Shown here: in pieces, positions 1 to 8,330 of the stretch
Layout of the letters: the number at the start of each line of letters is the position of its first letter
Numbering within the stretch: the first letter of the stretch is position 1
DNA from: an uncultured Clostridium sp.
GTDB taxonomy: Bacteria; Bacillota; Clostridia; TANB77; CAG-508
Assembly (NCBI GenBank): GCA_947244325.1
Contig: CAMXJY010000008.1
Location: 33,416-97,415 of the forward strand
Direction of reading: 5' to 3'
Length of the DNA stretch: 64,000 bases
Notes under the pieces: generated by a model
The model's database searches: none
The model's input: only the letters and a program-made list of their open reading frames with translations
What the model was told of the DNA's origin: nothing
Position numbers and translations under genes: made by a program

Positions 1-483
1 TTTCGGACAAGCCATACAACCTAAAACAAGTGTTAATATTCCAAATGGTATATACATTAAAGTAACTTCTGTTTCTGTAAATGAAGTGATAGCAAATACC
101 CATAAAAATATTGCTAATATCCATTTTAGTGTTCTTTTTACTTTATTAGCACCTTTATCAATTACTTCTTTTTGCTCTAATCTTCTTTTTGAACGCATTT
201 CAGCTTCTGCCTCTAATTCTGCCCTAGCTCTAATTTTTTCTCTTTCATAATAATCATCAATTTTTTCCATTTTTGATTGCTTTAATAATTCTTTTTCATA
301 ATCTTCTAATGTTTTACTATTTACATTTTCTGCTTTATCTATATGTACATCTTCAGCTTTTTCTACAACTTTTTCAATAGGTAATCCTAATAACTGAGCT
401 TTTTTTCGTTTAAAATCATTTTCATCAATAATTCCTTCATCTAATAATTGTTTTAATTTCTTTACTTCCTCTAAATTATCCAT
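1..483 (-). CDS. SHOCT-domain membrane protein (3' part outside window)
   Basis: The gene starts at an ATG at 481-483 and reads off the left edge, giving 161 visible residues. The first 30 residues (EEVKKLKQLLDEGIIDENDF) form a SHOCT motif, a short oligomerisation module usually found at protein ends. A long charged, probably coiled-coil stretch follows (about residues 50-110), then two hydrophobic segments (WILAIFLWVFAIT and MYIPFGILTLVLGC). It begins 11 bases after the SPFH gene stops, so the two are probably co-transcribed. The function is unknown; a membrane-associated partner of the SPFH protein is an inference from the shared SHOCT module. Confidence 0.7.
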   Translation of the reverse strand, partial: MDNLEEVKKLKQLLDEGIIDENDFKRKKAQLLGLPIEKVVEKAEDVHIDKAENVNSKTLEDYEKELLKQSKMEKIDDYYEREKIRARAELEAEAEMRSKRRLEQKEVIDKGANKVKRTLKWILAIFLWVFAITSFTETEVTLMYIPFGILTLVLGCMACPK

Positions 484-494
484 ATACTTACTCC

Positions 495-1622
495 CTAATT
501 TAATAATCTGTTCTTTAATTCATCATATTCTTCTTTAGTTAATGTACCATCATCTAATAATTTCTTATATTCTCTTAACTTATCATAAATATCATCACTA
601 TTATTTTTTTCTTCTTCTATTTTTTCAACTTTATTAGTTTCTTTACTTTCATTTTTATCTTTAAAAAGTGATTCTCCACATTCAGAACAATATTTAACAT
701 TTTCATCATTTAAAGTTCCACAATTTAGACACCTAACTTTTATTTTACTTGAACTTTCTTTTACATTTGGTATCATTGTTTTTGCAATTTGTTCTCCTAT
801 TGCTACACTTGCACCTAATCCTGCAACTCCACCTGATTGCTTTGCTGCATCTCTAATTGCTCTAGCAGATTGATATTGAATAAATTCTTCCATATCTTGG
901 CTTGCCATTCCAATTCCTGATTGTTCATCAATTAGTTTTTCAACATTTTCTGGTAATGATATATTCTCTATATTTACATTACTAAATTCTATTCCTATTT
1001 CTTTAGCTTTTAAATTTGCTTTTAATTGTATAAGATTAGAAAGTTTGCTATATTGCATTGCTAAATCTATTATAGGAATATCTATCTCGCCTAATACAGT
1101 GCTAAATGATTCAACTAAAAATGAACTTAAATAATCATTTATATCATCTTGCAAAAACTTTTTTTGAGTACCTAATACTTCTCTTATAAACTTTTCTACA
1201 TTATTAATTTTAAATGCAAATGTACCAAAAGATTTAATTCTTACAACTTTGAATTCTTTATCTCTAATTATTAATGGATTTTTTGTACACCATTCATTAT
1301 TTACAAATTGCTTTAAATTGATAAAATATAAATCTGCTTTAATTGGTGAATTAAATAAATAAGGTAATGCCATTAATGTAGATAAAATTGGTAAATTGTT
1401 TGTTGATAAACTGTAAGTTCCTTCTGTAAATATATCAGCAAATTGCCCACCTTTATAAAAAACTGCTGCTTGACTTGGTCTAACAATTACTTTTGCACCA
1501 GTTTTTATTTCATTATTATCTATATATCTTCTATCAAATTTTTTTACTACTGTTTTTTCATCATCATCTACTAATTCTATTACATCTACAAATTGTCCTT
1601 TAATCGAATCCATTAATCCCAT
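495..1622 (-). CDS. SPFH/YdjI-like protein with zinc ribbon and SHOCT domain
   Basis: This 375-residue protein has an N-terminal SPFH (band-7-like) region of the YdjI or 'virion core protein' type (GAKVIVRPSQAAVFYKGGQ near residue 42). A CxxC...CxxC zinc ribbon follows near residues 298-317 (CLNCGTL...CSECGES). A C-terminal SHOCT motif spans about 343-375. SPFH proteins scaffold membrane microdomains, and YdjI-type members associate with envelope-stress systems in Bacillus. The start is supported by an AGGAGA ribosome site. It shares the SHOCT motif with the gene immediately downstream. Domain order is read directly; the role is inferred from the family. Confidence 0.8.
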   Translation of the reverse strand: MGLMDSIKGQFVDVIELVDDDEKTVVKKFDRRYIDNNEIKTGAKVIVRPSQAAVFYKGGQFADIFTEGTYSLSTNNLPILSTLMALPYLFNSPIKADLYFINLKQFVNNEWCTKNPLIIRDKEFKVVRIKSFGTFAFKINNVEKFIREVLGTQKKFLQDDINDYLSSFLVESFSTVLGEIDIPIIDLAMQYSKLSNLIQLKANLKAKEIGIEFSNVNIENISLPENVEKLIDEQSGIGMASQDMEEFIQYQSARAIRDAAKQSGGVAGLGASVAIGEQIAKTMIPNVKESSSKIKVRCLNCGTLNDENVKYCSECGESLFKDKNESKETNKVEKIEEEKNNSDDIYDKLREYKKLLDDGTLTKEEYDELKNRLLN

Positions 1623-1665
1623 TTCTAAATCTCCTAATAATTAAAATAACTTTTATTTTATAAAG

Positions 1666-1693
1666 ATTTTATCATATTTTTATTTTTTTTCAA
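1666..1693 (-). promoter_or_regulatory. Promoter of the SPFH gene
   Basis: On the minus strand a TTGAAA -35 (1688-1693) and a TAAAAT -10 (1666-1671) are separated by 16 bases, about 45 bases before the SPFH start codon. This fits the vegetative sigma-A type promoter. Confidence 0.5.
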
Positions 1694-1749
1694 CACTTTT
1701 AAAATACTTTAATTTATATAGTGGCATTTTTTTATTATAAAATACTACA

Positions 1750-1780
1750 AGGGGAGCTCTTTTTTCAAAAAGCTCCCCCT
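1750..1780 (-). terminator. Hairpin downstream of the FAD oxidoreductase gene
   Basis: GGGGAGCT (1751-1758) pairs with AGCTCCCC (1771-1778), and T/A tracts in the loop extend the stem. It lies 20 bases after the stop codon of the minus-strand FAD gene. The U-tract beyond the stem is weak, so the terminator call is moderate. Confidence 0.5.
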
Positions 1781-1797
1781 ATAGCATCTATGCATAA

Positions 1798-3225
1798 TTA
1801 TTTGCACAGATTTCTGGCTACCTGTACGCCAGAAGCAGATGCCATCATTAAACCACGAGTCAGCCCGCAGCCGTCTCCGACAGCATATAAACATTTCACG
1901 CTTGTTTCAAATTCATTGCTAAGCTCTACCTTATTACTATAGAACTTAAGCTCTGGTCCATACAGCAGATTATCACCATCTGCAAAACCTTTTACTACCT
2001 TATCCATCATGTAAATAAAATGGATAATGTCAGTCATTACTCTGAACGGCATCCCCAAGCTGATGTCTCCCGGAACCGCAGACTTAAGAGTTGGCACAAC
2101 AGAATTAGCTTCCAAATCCTCTTTCAATGTCTTTCTTCCATCTATAACATCGCCTAATCTCTGAACCATTACTTGCCCTGAAGCAAGTTTATTCAGATTT
2201 CTTGCAATATTACGTGAATACTCCATTGGAGCATCCACTGCCGGAAGGCTTATGGAAACAAGTAGTGCCAAATTGGTGTTATTGCTTTTCGTATCTTTGC
2301 AAGAGTGCCCATTTGCCAAAATCAGCCCATCCTTGTATACTTCTGCCGAAACAAAACCTGATGGGTTCTGACAGAAGGTCCTCACCTTGTCATTAAATGG
2401 ATTCGGTTTTCCTACGAACTTTCCTTCATACATATATGTGTTAATATCACTCATAACTGTATCCGGAAGTTCAAACCTCACGCCTACATCGAGAACCGCA
2501 GGTGATGAAACAATCTGGTGGTTTTTACACATCATTTCCAACCAGTCTGCTCCGCCTCTTCCAACCGCCAAGACTACTTTATCAGCAAAAGCCTGCTTAT
2601 ATTCGCTATCCTGTACCGGCTTATACATTACACCCTGTACAACATTCTTCTCAACTATAAGGTCTGTTACCTCTGTTTCAAATAAAGTTGTTACTCCGTT
2701 ATTTTTAAGATAATTTTCTATATCTTTATAAATAACATGTGCCTTGTCTGTACCAAGATGCCTGATTGGAATATTAACCAAATCTAAGCCCGCCTTCTCT
2801 GCGCTCTTTCTGATTTTAGCCACCTCAGCAGGATATTTTACCCCCTGAAGCTCTGTTGTTGCTCCGAATTTAAGGTAAATTTCATCTGTATAGGTAATAA
2901 CCTTTTTGGTCTGATCAACCCCCAAATACTTATGAAGGTTTCCTCCTACATAAAAGTCATCATCTTCCTGATTAAAAAGCGATAACTTCCCATCCGAAAA
3001 AGCTCCTGCACCTGAAGAACCGTTTGTGATGTTGCAAAACGGCTTGCATTTCATGCATTTTCCTGTTACCTTTTCAGGACAGCTTCTTTTCTGGACCTCT
3101 TTCCCCCGTTCAATAATTAAAATCTTCTTTCCGAGAGATATTTGAAGCATTTCGTAGGCACAAAACATGCCTGCTGGTCCGCCTCCAACCACAATTAAAT
3201 CATACCGATTGCCTGCATTACTCAT
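1798..3225 (-). CDS. NAD(P)/FAD-dependent oxidoreductase, COG2509-like
   Basis: A 475-residue flavoprotein. A dinucleotide-binding GGGPAG motif lies at about residues 13-19, followed by IIERGKE, typical of the FAD fold. A Cys-rich stretch (CPEKVTGKCMKCKPFC) lies near residues 49-64. SGAGAFSDGKL and the C-terminal AVGDGCGLTRGLMMA motif match the uncharacterised COG2509 family. The physiological substrate is unknown. GAGGAGG supports the start. Base composition is clearly richer in G+C than the neighbours, and the gene uses CGG codons (AAT CGG TAT near 3206; GAA CGG GGG near 3107) that native genes here avoid. I infer recent transfer from a related but more GC-balanced Firmicute. Confidence 0.85.
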   Translation of the reverse strand: MSNAGNRYDLIVVGGGPAGMFCAYEMLQISLGKKILIIERGKEVQKRSCPEKVTGKCMKCKPFCNITNGSSGAGAFSDGKLSLFNQEDDDFYVGGNLHKYLGVDQTKKVITYTDEIYLKFGATTELQGVKYPAEVAKIRKSAEKAGLDLVNIPIRHLGTDKAHVIYKDIENYLKNNGVTTLFETEVTDLIVEKNVVQGVMYKPVQDSEYKQAFADKVVLAVGRGGADWLEMMCKNHQIVSSPAVLDVGVRFELPDTVMSDINTYMYEGKFVGKPNPFNDKVRTFCQNPSGFVSAEVYKDGLILANGHSCKDTKSNNTNLALLVSISLPAVDAPMEYSRNIARNLNKLASGQVMVQRLGDVIDGRKTLKEDLEANSVVPTLKSAVPGDISLGMPFRVMTDIIHFIYMMDKVVKGFADGDNLLYGPELKFYSNKVELSNEFETSVKCLYAVGDGCGLTRGLMMASASGVQVARNLCK

Positions 3226-3256
3226 GAAAAATCCTCCTCTGATTTAATGCCGCTAC

Positions 3257-3278
3257 TAACACATGAATCTATGTGTTA
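3257..3278. promoter_or_regulatory. Perfect inverted repeat in FAD gene leader, candidate operator
   Basis: TAACACAT (3257-3264) and ATGTGTTA (3271-3278) are perfect 8-base arms around a 6-base centre. The site lies between the promoter at 3303-3329 and the FAD gene start at 3225, where a dimeric repressor would block transcription. The regulator is not identifiable from the window. Confidence 0.45.
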
Positions 3279-3302
3279 ATTGTTATCTTGTTCCGATATT
3301 AA

Positions 3303-3329
3303 ATTATAACAGAAATGCCAAAATGTCAA
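3303..3329 (-). promoter_or_regulatory. Promoter of the FAD oxidoreductase gene
   Basis: On the minus strand a perfect TTGACA (3324-3329) is followed after 15 bases by TATAAT (3303-3308). TGT precedes the -10, giving an extended -10 that can compensate for the short spacer. Confidence 0.65.
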
Positions 3330-3332
3330 TAA

Positions 3333-3641
3333 TTATAATGAATAATCAATACAAATTTTAGAAAATATATCTAAAACTTTTTTATATTCTTCTAAACTTA
3401 CAGATTTCTCTTCAAGTAATTTTGATTGTATAATTTCATCTTTTTCATTATATTCATAATATGTATATAAATCCATGTCCATTAATTCAAATTCTCTTTC
3501 TGTATAAAGTTTTTTCTCTATTATGATATTTAATCTATTTAATATTTTTATGTCATATTCATTAAAATATTTATATACATCTATAAATTTTTTGTTACAA
3601 TATTCATTGTACCATTTTTCATAATCAAATTTTTTATTCAT
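3333..3641 (-). CDS. Hypothetical protein, 102 residues
   Basis: A small, highly charged, Tyr-rich protein (MNKKFDYEKWYNEYCNKK...), mostly helical in appearance, with no signal peptide or membrane segment. I chose the ATG at 3639-3641 because GGAAAGG lies nine bases before it; a TTG further upstream would fall inside that ribosome site. I recognise no family. It stands alone between the FAD gene promoter and the divergent XRE regulator. Confidence 0.55.
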   Translation of the reverse strand: MNKKFDYEKWYNEYCNKKFIDVYKYFNEYDIKILNRLNIIIEKKLYTEREFELMDMDLYTYYEYNEKDEIIQSKLLEEKSVSLEEYKKVLDIFSKICIDYSL

Positions 3642-3788
3642 AAAATACAACCTTTCCAAGTATTATATATTATAATACTAAAATATAACTTAATTATATC
3701 ACATAATTCTCTTTTTTAGAGAATTAAAGTTTAAAAAAAATGCTACAATAATTAAAATTTAATATTAATATAATAGGTGTAGTTTAAA

Positions 3789-4025
3789 ATGTATAAAATA
3801 AATAAAACAAGAAACGTATCAGGTAATGTAGTAAAAGAATTAAGATTAAAAAATAACCTAACTCAACAGCAACTTGCAGAAAAATTACAACTGCTAGGAG
3901 TTGATATTTCACTAAAAGAAATATCAAAAATAGAACATAATGCAAGATCATTAAAGGATTTTGAATTATTTGCTATTGCAGAAATATTTAAAGTTTCAAC
4001 TGATATCTTTAAAAAAAGAGCATAA
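3789..4025 (+). CDS. XRE-family (Cro/CI-type) DNA-binding regulator
   Basis: This 78-residue protein is essentially one helix-turn-helix domain: VVKELRLKNNLTQQQLAEKL...VDISLKEISKIEHNARSLKDFELFAIAEIFKVS follows the classic HTH_3 pattern. With no further domain it probably acts as a small dimeric repressor. The target is unknown. It is convergent with the Spo0A-like gene, whose stop lies only about 10 bases away. Confidence 0.85.
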   Translation: MYKINKTRNVSGNVVKELRLKNNLTQQQLAEKLQLLGVDISLKEISKIEHNARSLKDFELFAIAEIFKVSTDIFKKRA

Positions 4026-4033
4026 TAAATAAC

Positions 4034-4750
4034 TTATAATTTTTCATATAGTGTCATTATAATTTCTGTTATTGTAGGCATTTCCACTAATTCCATATAA
4101 TTGAAAAAATCAATAATTATATCTTTATTGCAATATTGGTTCATACTTTTATTAGCTCTTGTAACAGCCCCTTTAATTGTATTAAAGGGTTTATTATGTT
4201 TTATTGCTAACATATTATATATATCATTTAATTTAAATTTTTCTATATTATTTTTATATAAATATTCTACACTTTCTATAATATATTTTGTACCTACACT
4301 CTTTAATCTAAATCCTATCTTAACAAGATTTCTTTCAATTTTATCTCTAATTATATCTTCATTTTTATTCTCTCTTGTTCTTGTTATTAGCCTTAAATTT
4401 TTCACTAGAACTTCAATATTTTCTGAAATTTTTATACATCTAAAAATATATTCTTCATATTCTTTTTTCAAAAATTCTTTTACCCTACTTATATCTTTAT
4501 ATAAAAGAATTATAGATTTCTTATATAATTTTAATTTATTTTCTATAATATATTCAATTAAACCTTTACCATACAAATCCATGTTAACTATAATAATATC
4601 AGCTGCTTTATTGTTAAGACATTTTAGAATTTCTTCTTCTGTTTTTAAAAAAAATTTATATAATTTTACATTTTCAACTTTATCACTAATAATATTAATA
4701 ATCTTATTAATATAAAAAATATCATTATCAATTATCATTAAATTCTGCAT
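4034..4750 (-). CDS. Spo0A-like regulator with degenerate receiver
   Basis: This 238-residue protein has a response-regulator layout. Residues 1-115 resemble a receiver (LMIIDNDIFYI, then IIIVNMDLYG). The last 105 residues match the Spo0A C-terminal DNA-binding domain (GFRLKSVGTKYIIESVEYLY...NTIKGAVTRANKSM...PTITEIIMTLYEKL). The residue in the phosphoacceptor position appears to be Asn instead of Asp, so phosphorylation control may be lost. GGAGG lies 17 bases upstream of the ATG, further than usual, and an in-frame stop precludes an earlier start. It is divergent from the ECF sigma gene at 4940. It could be a paralogue rather than the master sporulation regulator. Confidence 0.65.
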   Translation of the reverse strand: MQNLMIIDNDIFYINKIINIISDKVENVKLYKFFLKTEEEILKCLNNKAADIIIVNMDLYGKGLIEYIIENKLKLYKKSIILLYKDISRVKEFLKKEYEEYIFRCIKISENIEVLVKNLRLITRTRENKNEDIIRDKIERNLVKIGFRLKSVGTKYIIESVEYLYKNNIEKFKLNDIYNMLAIKHNKPFNTIKGAVTRANKSMNQYCNKDIIIDFFNYMELVEMPTITEIIMTLYEKL

Positions 4751-4888
4751 AATCTTTTATATATTTTCCTCCAACTATTAAAATATTTCAATATATAGTA
4801 GGAAATTTTTTTTAAAAAGTTGCACTTTTCTAAAAAAATATCTTATTTACCTTATAAAAATAATTAGCTATAATATTTTTAAAAAAAG

Positions 4889-4918
4889 TGTTACCTTTCT
4901 TATTTTTTTTGACACTAT
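4889..4918 (+). promoter_or_regulatory. Candidate ECF-type promoter of the first sigma operon
   Basis: TGTTAC (4889-4894) is followed 18 bases later by CACTAT (4913-4918), about 22 bases before the sigma start codon. The spacing matches the TGAAAC-type promoters before the other sigma operons here. The 14-base block from 4889 recurs with one mismatch at 6891-6904 upstream of the secreted protein. A housekeeping TATAAT also exists at 4869-4874, so the assignment is tentative. Confidence 0.35.
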
Positions 4919-4939
4919 ATTAACAGAAAGGAGTAATTC

Positions 4940-5476
4940 ATGAATGAAGTAGAAAAAATAAATAATTATATTATTAACAATGAACTAGATATTGATAGAA
5001 TTATAGACGATTTTACCCCATATATAAAAACAGTAATCAATAATTTCTGTGGCGATAAATTAAATGCGGAAGATAAAGAAGAAATTTTAACTGATACTTT
5101 TTTTGTATTTTGGAAAAATAATTCATTCAATATCACCTATTTAGAAGCATATCTTGCTGGAATTGCCAAAAATCTAGTAAAAGAAAAATTCAAGAAAAAC
5201 AAAATATCATATAATATTTCTGATTATGAAAATATTTTAGAATACTATGATAACATTGATTTATTTTCTGAAAGAAGAGAGTTATTAGATGAATTAGAAA
5301 AGAATTACAAATCTTTAAAAGAAGTAGACTTAAAAATTTTAAATTTATTCTATTATCAAGATAAACCAATAAAAGTAATTGCAAAAGAAGTAAACTTATC
5401 TGAATCAAATGTAAAATCTAAAATATATAGAATAAAGAAAAAATTAAAAAAAGAGATTGGAAAAGGAGGTGCTTAA
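4940..5476 (+). CDS. ECF-type RNA polymerase sigma factor
   Basis: 178 residues with region 2 (about 30-90: DFTPYIKTVINNF...EEILTDTFFVFWKN...YLAGIAKNLVKEKFK) and region 4 (about 118-170: LKEVDLKILNLFYYQDKPIKVIAKEVNLSESNVKSKIYRIKKKL). GAAAGGAG precedes the ATG. Its stop codon lies one base from the start of the membrane protein at 5478, whose ribosome site is inside the sigma gene, so the pair is translationally coupled. This is the standard sigma/anti-sigma arrangement. The signal is unknown. Confidence 0.88.
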   Translation: MNEVEKINNYIINNELDIDRIIDDFTPYIKTVINNFCGDKLNAEDKEEILTDTFFVFWKNNSFNITYLEAYLAGIAKNLVKEKFKKNKISYNISDYENILEYYDNIDLFSERRELLDELEKNYKSLKEVDLKILNLFYYQDKPIKVIAKEVNLSESNVKSKIYRIKKKLKKEIGKGGA

Positions 5477-5477
5477 T

Positions 5478-6836
5478 ATGGAGATTAATGAAGATTTAAA
5501 AAATAAAGTTAAATTAAAGATGACTATGTCAAAAATGATAGACGAAATAAATGCAGAAACTATACAACCAAAACCTAATTTTATATTTAAAAAATGGATT
5601 GCTGTTGCATGTGTTTGTGTGATTTTTACAACAGGTATCGTATTTGCAAAAGAAATTGAAAATTTCATTAAAGATAAGTTTAGTCTTGGAAAAGGTGTTC
5701 AAACAGCTGTAGACAATGGCTACATAGAACATTTAGACAACAATTATACTTTTTCAAATGTTTCTGTTTCTAATGAAAATAATGACTCTATATTAGATAA
5801 TTTTGATGTAGGAATAAAAATAAATGATTTTATGATGGCTGAAACAAATTTAAGTATAGAATTTGAAATAAAATTTGACGAAAAAATTAATAAATATAAA
5901 GATTTAAGTAAAAAAATAAATGGAAATACTGATTTTGAAAGTTTTGGAAATCTTGAACTAAATGACTTATTTGTTTTAGATGAAGAAAATAAATTAATAT
6001 GTTCATCGTTTAACAAAGAAACTTTTGAAGATTTTTGTAATAAACATAATTTACTATATAAAATCAATGAATTTAGTGAAAATTATTTCTGTAGTACTAC
6101 AAATTCACTACCAACTGATATAAATAGTACAAATAATACTGTAAAGCTTGTATATACTATTAGTCCTGATAATATACTTAATTCAAAACATTTAACTTTA
6201 TATTTTAATAAACTTAAATTCACTTCTAAACCTGATTTTTCGGAAGAATCAGATGGATTAACTTTAACAGGAAATTGGAAATTTGATATAGATATTCCAG
6301 AATATATGTATAATCATGAAGATGTTTTCTATGAAGTTGTATCTTGCGAAAATAAAGATTTTGATGTATATGAAGCTAAGGCTACAGATACTGGTTTTGA
6401 GATTGGAATAATAGTATCTAATATTGAAAAACCAACTATGCCTGAAGAATTAAGATTAAGAGAAGCTGAAATAATGGATAAACAAGGATATATAAACTAT
6501 ACTACCAGAGAAGACTTTATTCAATTATTTGGTGATGAAAAATATGCAGATATGTATGAAGAATATAATCTCAAATTAAAACCAATATCTGTATCTGGAT
6601 TTCATTGTACTTGGGAAAATCTTACAGATGGTTGTTACATATTAGACGAAAAAAATAATAGATTTGAAGCCTCAAGACTTAATATCAATAGAAAATGTTA
6701 TAGCGATTTTATAGAAGAAAATAAATATCATTTTTATGAAACATTTGAAATAACAAAGTATAATTCAACTGACACTATTACAGTTATAATAGATTTTTAT
6801 AAAAAACCAGTAAAAATTGTACTAAAAAAAATATAA
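5478..6836 (+). CDS. DUF4179-like membrane anti-sigma factor
   Basis: 452 residues. A short cytoplasmic N-terminus (about 1-38) leads to one transmembrane helix (WIAVACVCVIFTTGIVFA, about 38-55) and a large extracellular beta-rich region, the pattern of DUF4179-type anti-sigma proteins of Firmicutes. The ATG at 5478 is preceded by AAAGGAGG nine bases away; an upstream TTG lies inside the sigma gene and is disfavoured. Partnership with the preceding sigma factor is inferred from coupling and architecture. An imperfect hairpin (CTATTATT at 6841, AATAATAG at 6863) just after the stop may end the operon. Confidence 0.7.
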   Translation: MEINEDLKNKVKLKMTMSKMIDEINAETIQPKPNFIFKKWIAVACVCVIFTTGIVFAKEIENFIKDKFSLGKGVQTAVDNGYIEHLDNNYTFSNVSVSNENNDSILDNFDVGIKINDFMMAETNLSIEFEIKFDEKINKYKDLSKKINGNTDFESFGNLELNDLFVLDEENKLICSSFNKETFEDFCNKHNLLYKINEFSENYFCSTTNSLPTDINSTNNTVKLVYTISPDNILNSKHLTLYFNKLKFTSKPDFSEESDGLTLTGNWKFDIDIPEYMYNHEDVFYEVVSCENKDFDVYEAKATDTGFEIGIIVSNIEKPTMPEELRLREAEIMDKQGYINYTTREDFIQLFGDEKYADMYEEYNLKLKPISVSGFHCTWENLTDGCYILDEKNNRFEASRLNINRKCYSDFIEENKYHFYETFEITKYNSTDTITVIIDFYKKPVKIVLKKI

Positions 6837-7041
6837 AAATCTATTATTTAAAAAAATTTAATAATAATAGGTTAATTTTATAATATTTTTTGTTACCTTT
6901 GTTACCTTTTTAATTATTTTTAAATAATAAATATATAATAATTATTGTTACAATATATTTATTAAAATCAAATTCCACAACAGTGGTTTTTGATAAAATA
7001 AAAGTTAATGATGCCACAACATTTATGGAGGTTTAGCAATA

Positions 7042-7599
7042 ATGAATAAAAAAGTTTTGGCAAAAGTAACAAGTTTCATGATGGCAATATGCATGATGTT
7101 CGGATTTGCTTCTTCATTACCTGTCTATGCTCAGGAAAGTGAAACTGTATGCGACATCAAATCAGAAACATCTGCACAAAGCAATCGTCCGATTTTAAAA
7201 ACTTATGATGCTGGAGAAATTCCTTGGGCGCAGACCTGTACAAGACCTGCAGAAGGATTTGTAGTCCATAATTATATGGACATGTATATAACAGCTTCAA
7301 GTAAAGAAAATACACATCGGATGGTGGTTCGTCCATATTGCAGAGTATATCCTGACGATCCTAATCAGAGTGACATAAAAATCACAATAACCTTATATCG
7401 CAATGGTGTAAAAGATTGTGAAATACTTAGCGATACATTTTCTACACTTGCTTTTACTGGACCTCAAAGCAATTGGTTTTCTGTAAGACCAGGTGAAAGA
7501 ATTATGCTCAGAATAGATGCTTCTACAAAAAATTCGTGGGAATCCACAGGAAATTTCAGATATGCAGACATTTTTGGATTTGAAATGTATTGTGACTAA
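7042..7599 (+). CDS. Secreted protein of unknown function
   Basis: 185 residues with a clear signal peptide (MNKKVLAKVTSFMMAICMMFGFASSLPVYA, cleavage after about residue 30). The mature domain of about 155 residues is probably beta-sandwich (alternating hydrophobics, KITITLYRNGVKDCEI, SNWFSVRPGERIMLRIDAS). I recognise no catalytic motif. GGAGG precedes the ATG. Codons are more GC-rich than the neighbours and include a CGG read as Arg near 7318, suggesting acquisition by transfer. The 205-base upstream region contains a doubled GTTACCTTT motif resembling the element before the sigma operon at 4940. Confidence 0.7.
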   Translation: MNKKVLAKVTSFMMAICMMFGFASSLPVYAQESETVCDIKSETSAQSNRPILKTYDAGEIPWAQTCTRPAEGFVVHNYMDMYITASSKENTHRMVVRPYCRVYPDDPNQSDIKITITLYRNGVKDCEILSDTFSTLAFTGPQSNWFSVRPGERIMLRIDASTKNSWESTGNFRYADIFGFEMYCD

Positions 7600-7667
7600 T
7601 CCGATTTGAATCTATTTATAGCATATAAACATTGAAACTCATTAACATGACGCATCATTAACTTTTT

Positions 7668-7696
7668 CGAGGGCGCTACTACAGGTCCTCGTTTTT
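7668..7696 (+). terminator. Terminator of the secreted-protein gene
   Basis: CGAGG (7668-7672) pairs with CCTCG (7687-7691), immediately followed by five T residues. It stands between this plus-strand gene and the convergent vanZ-like gene. Confidence 0.6.
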
Positions 7697-7700
7697 CTAT

Positions 7701-8222
7701 TTAAAATATAATTACTTTTACTTTTTTAGTTAAAAACTTAACTAATTTATACAATAAAAATCCTATAATACCACCTGTAGTATTAGTTATTATATCAGTT
7801 ATATCACACGTTCTTATACTTGTAATAGACGTCCAAGCATATAATAACTGTGTTACTTCAATAAATAAACTAAATGAAAATGACATTAATATTGTTTTTA
7901 ATAATGTTTTTTCTTTTAATAATGATATTAAAAATCCAAATGGTATAAACATAAGTACATTTAATATCATATCTTTTATAGCTCCTCTATAGCTATTATA
8001 AATATCTCTAAATGGCACTAGGTTTAACCTTCTGTAAAATAATTCATTTTGTCCTGGCATTATAATTCTAAATGGCATTATTGTTGCAAATAATACCATA
8101 CAAATATAAATATAAAATAATGAAAATTTTATTTTATATTCTCTACTTTTTGGTTTTAAACTTTTATAATAAATTAATATATATATTAAAATTAGTACTC
8201 CAAAACTTAATATGTATTCCAC
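7701..8222 (-). CDS. VanZ-family membrane protein
   Basis: 173 residues with about five transmembrane helices. Conserved VanZ features are visible: RLNLVPFRDI, NVLMFIPFGFLISLL, IEVTQLL and the DITDIITNTTGGIIG motif near the C-terminus. VanZ confers low-level teicoplanin resistance in enterococci, but most chromosomal homologues have no proven role. It is monocistronic, flanked by a convergent gene on one side and the aminotransferase on the other. Confidence 0.85.
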   Translation of the reverse strand: MEYILSFGVLILIYILIYYKSLKPKSREYKIKFSLFYIYICMVLFATIMPFRIIMPGQNELFYRRLNLVPFRDIYNSYRGAIKDMILNVLMFIPFGFLISLLKEKTLLKTILMSFSFSLFIEVTQLLYAWTSITSIRTCDITDIITNTTGGIIGFLLYKLVKFLTKKVKVIIF

Positions 8223-8330
8223 TTTAAATTTATTCCTTTCTAAAGTTTTACAAAGTATGCATACATTTAATTAACTCTTCCTTATTCTTACTATATTCTA
8301 ACATATATTATTTATTATAAACCTTAAGAT

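Noticed and set aside
4101..4715. 204-residue plus-strand frame opposite the Spo0A-like gene
   Set aside because: It is the antisense of a gene with recognisable domains; its hydrophobic composition is typical of shadows of AT-rich helical genes, and no ribosome site precedes it.
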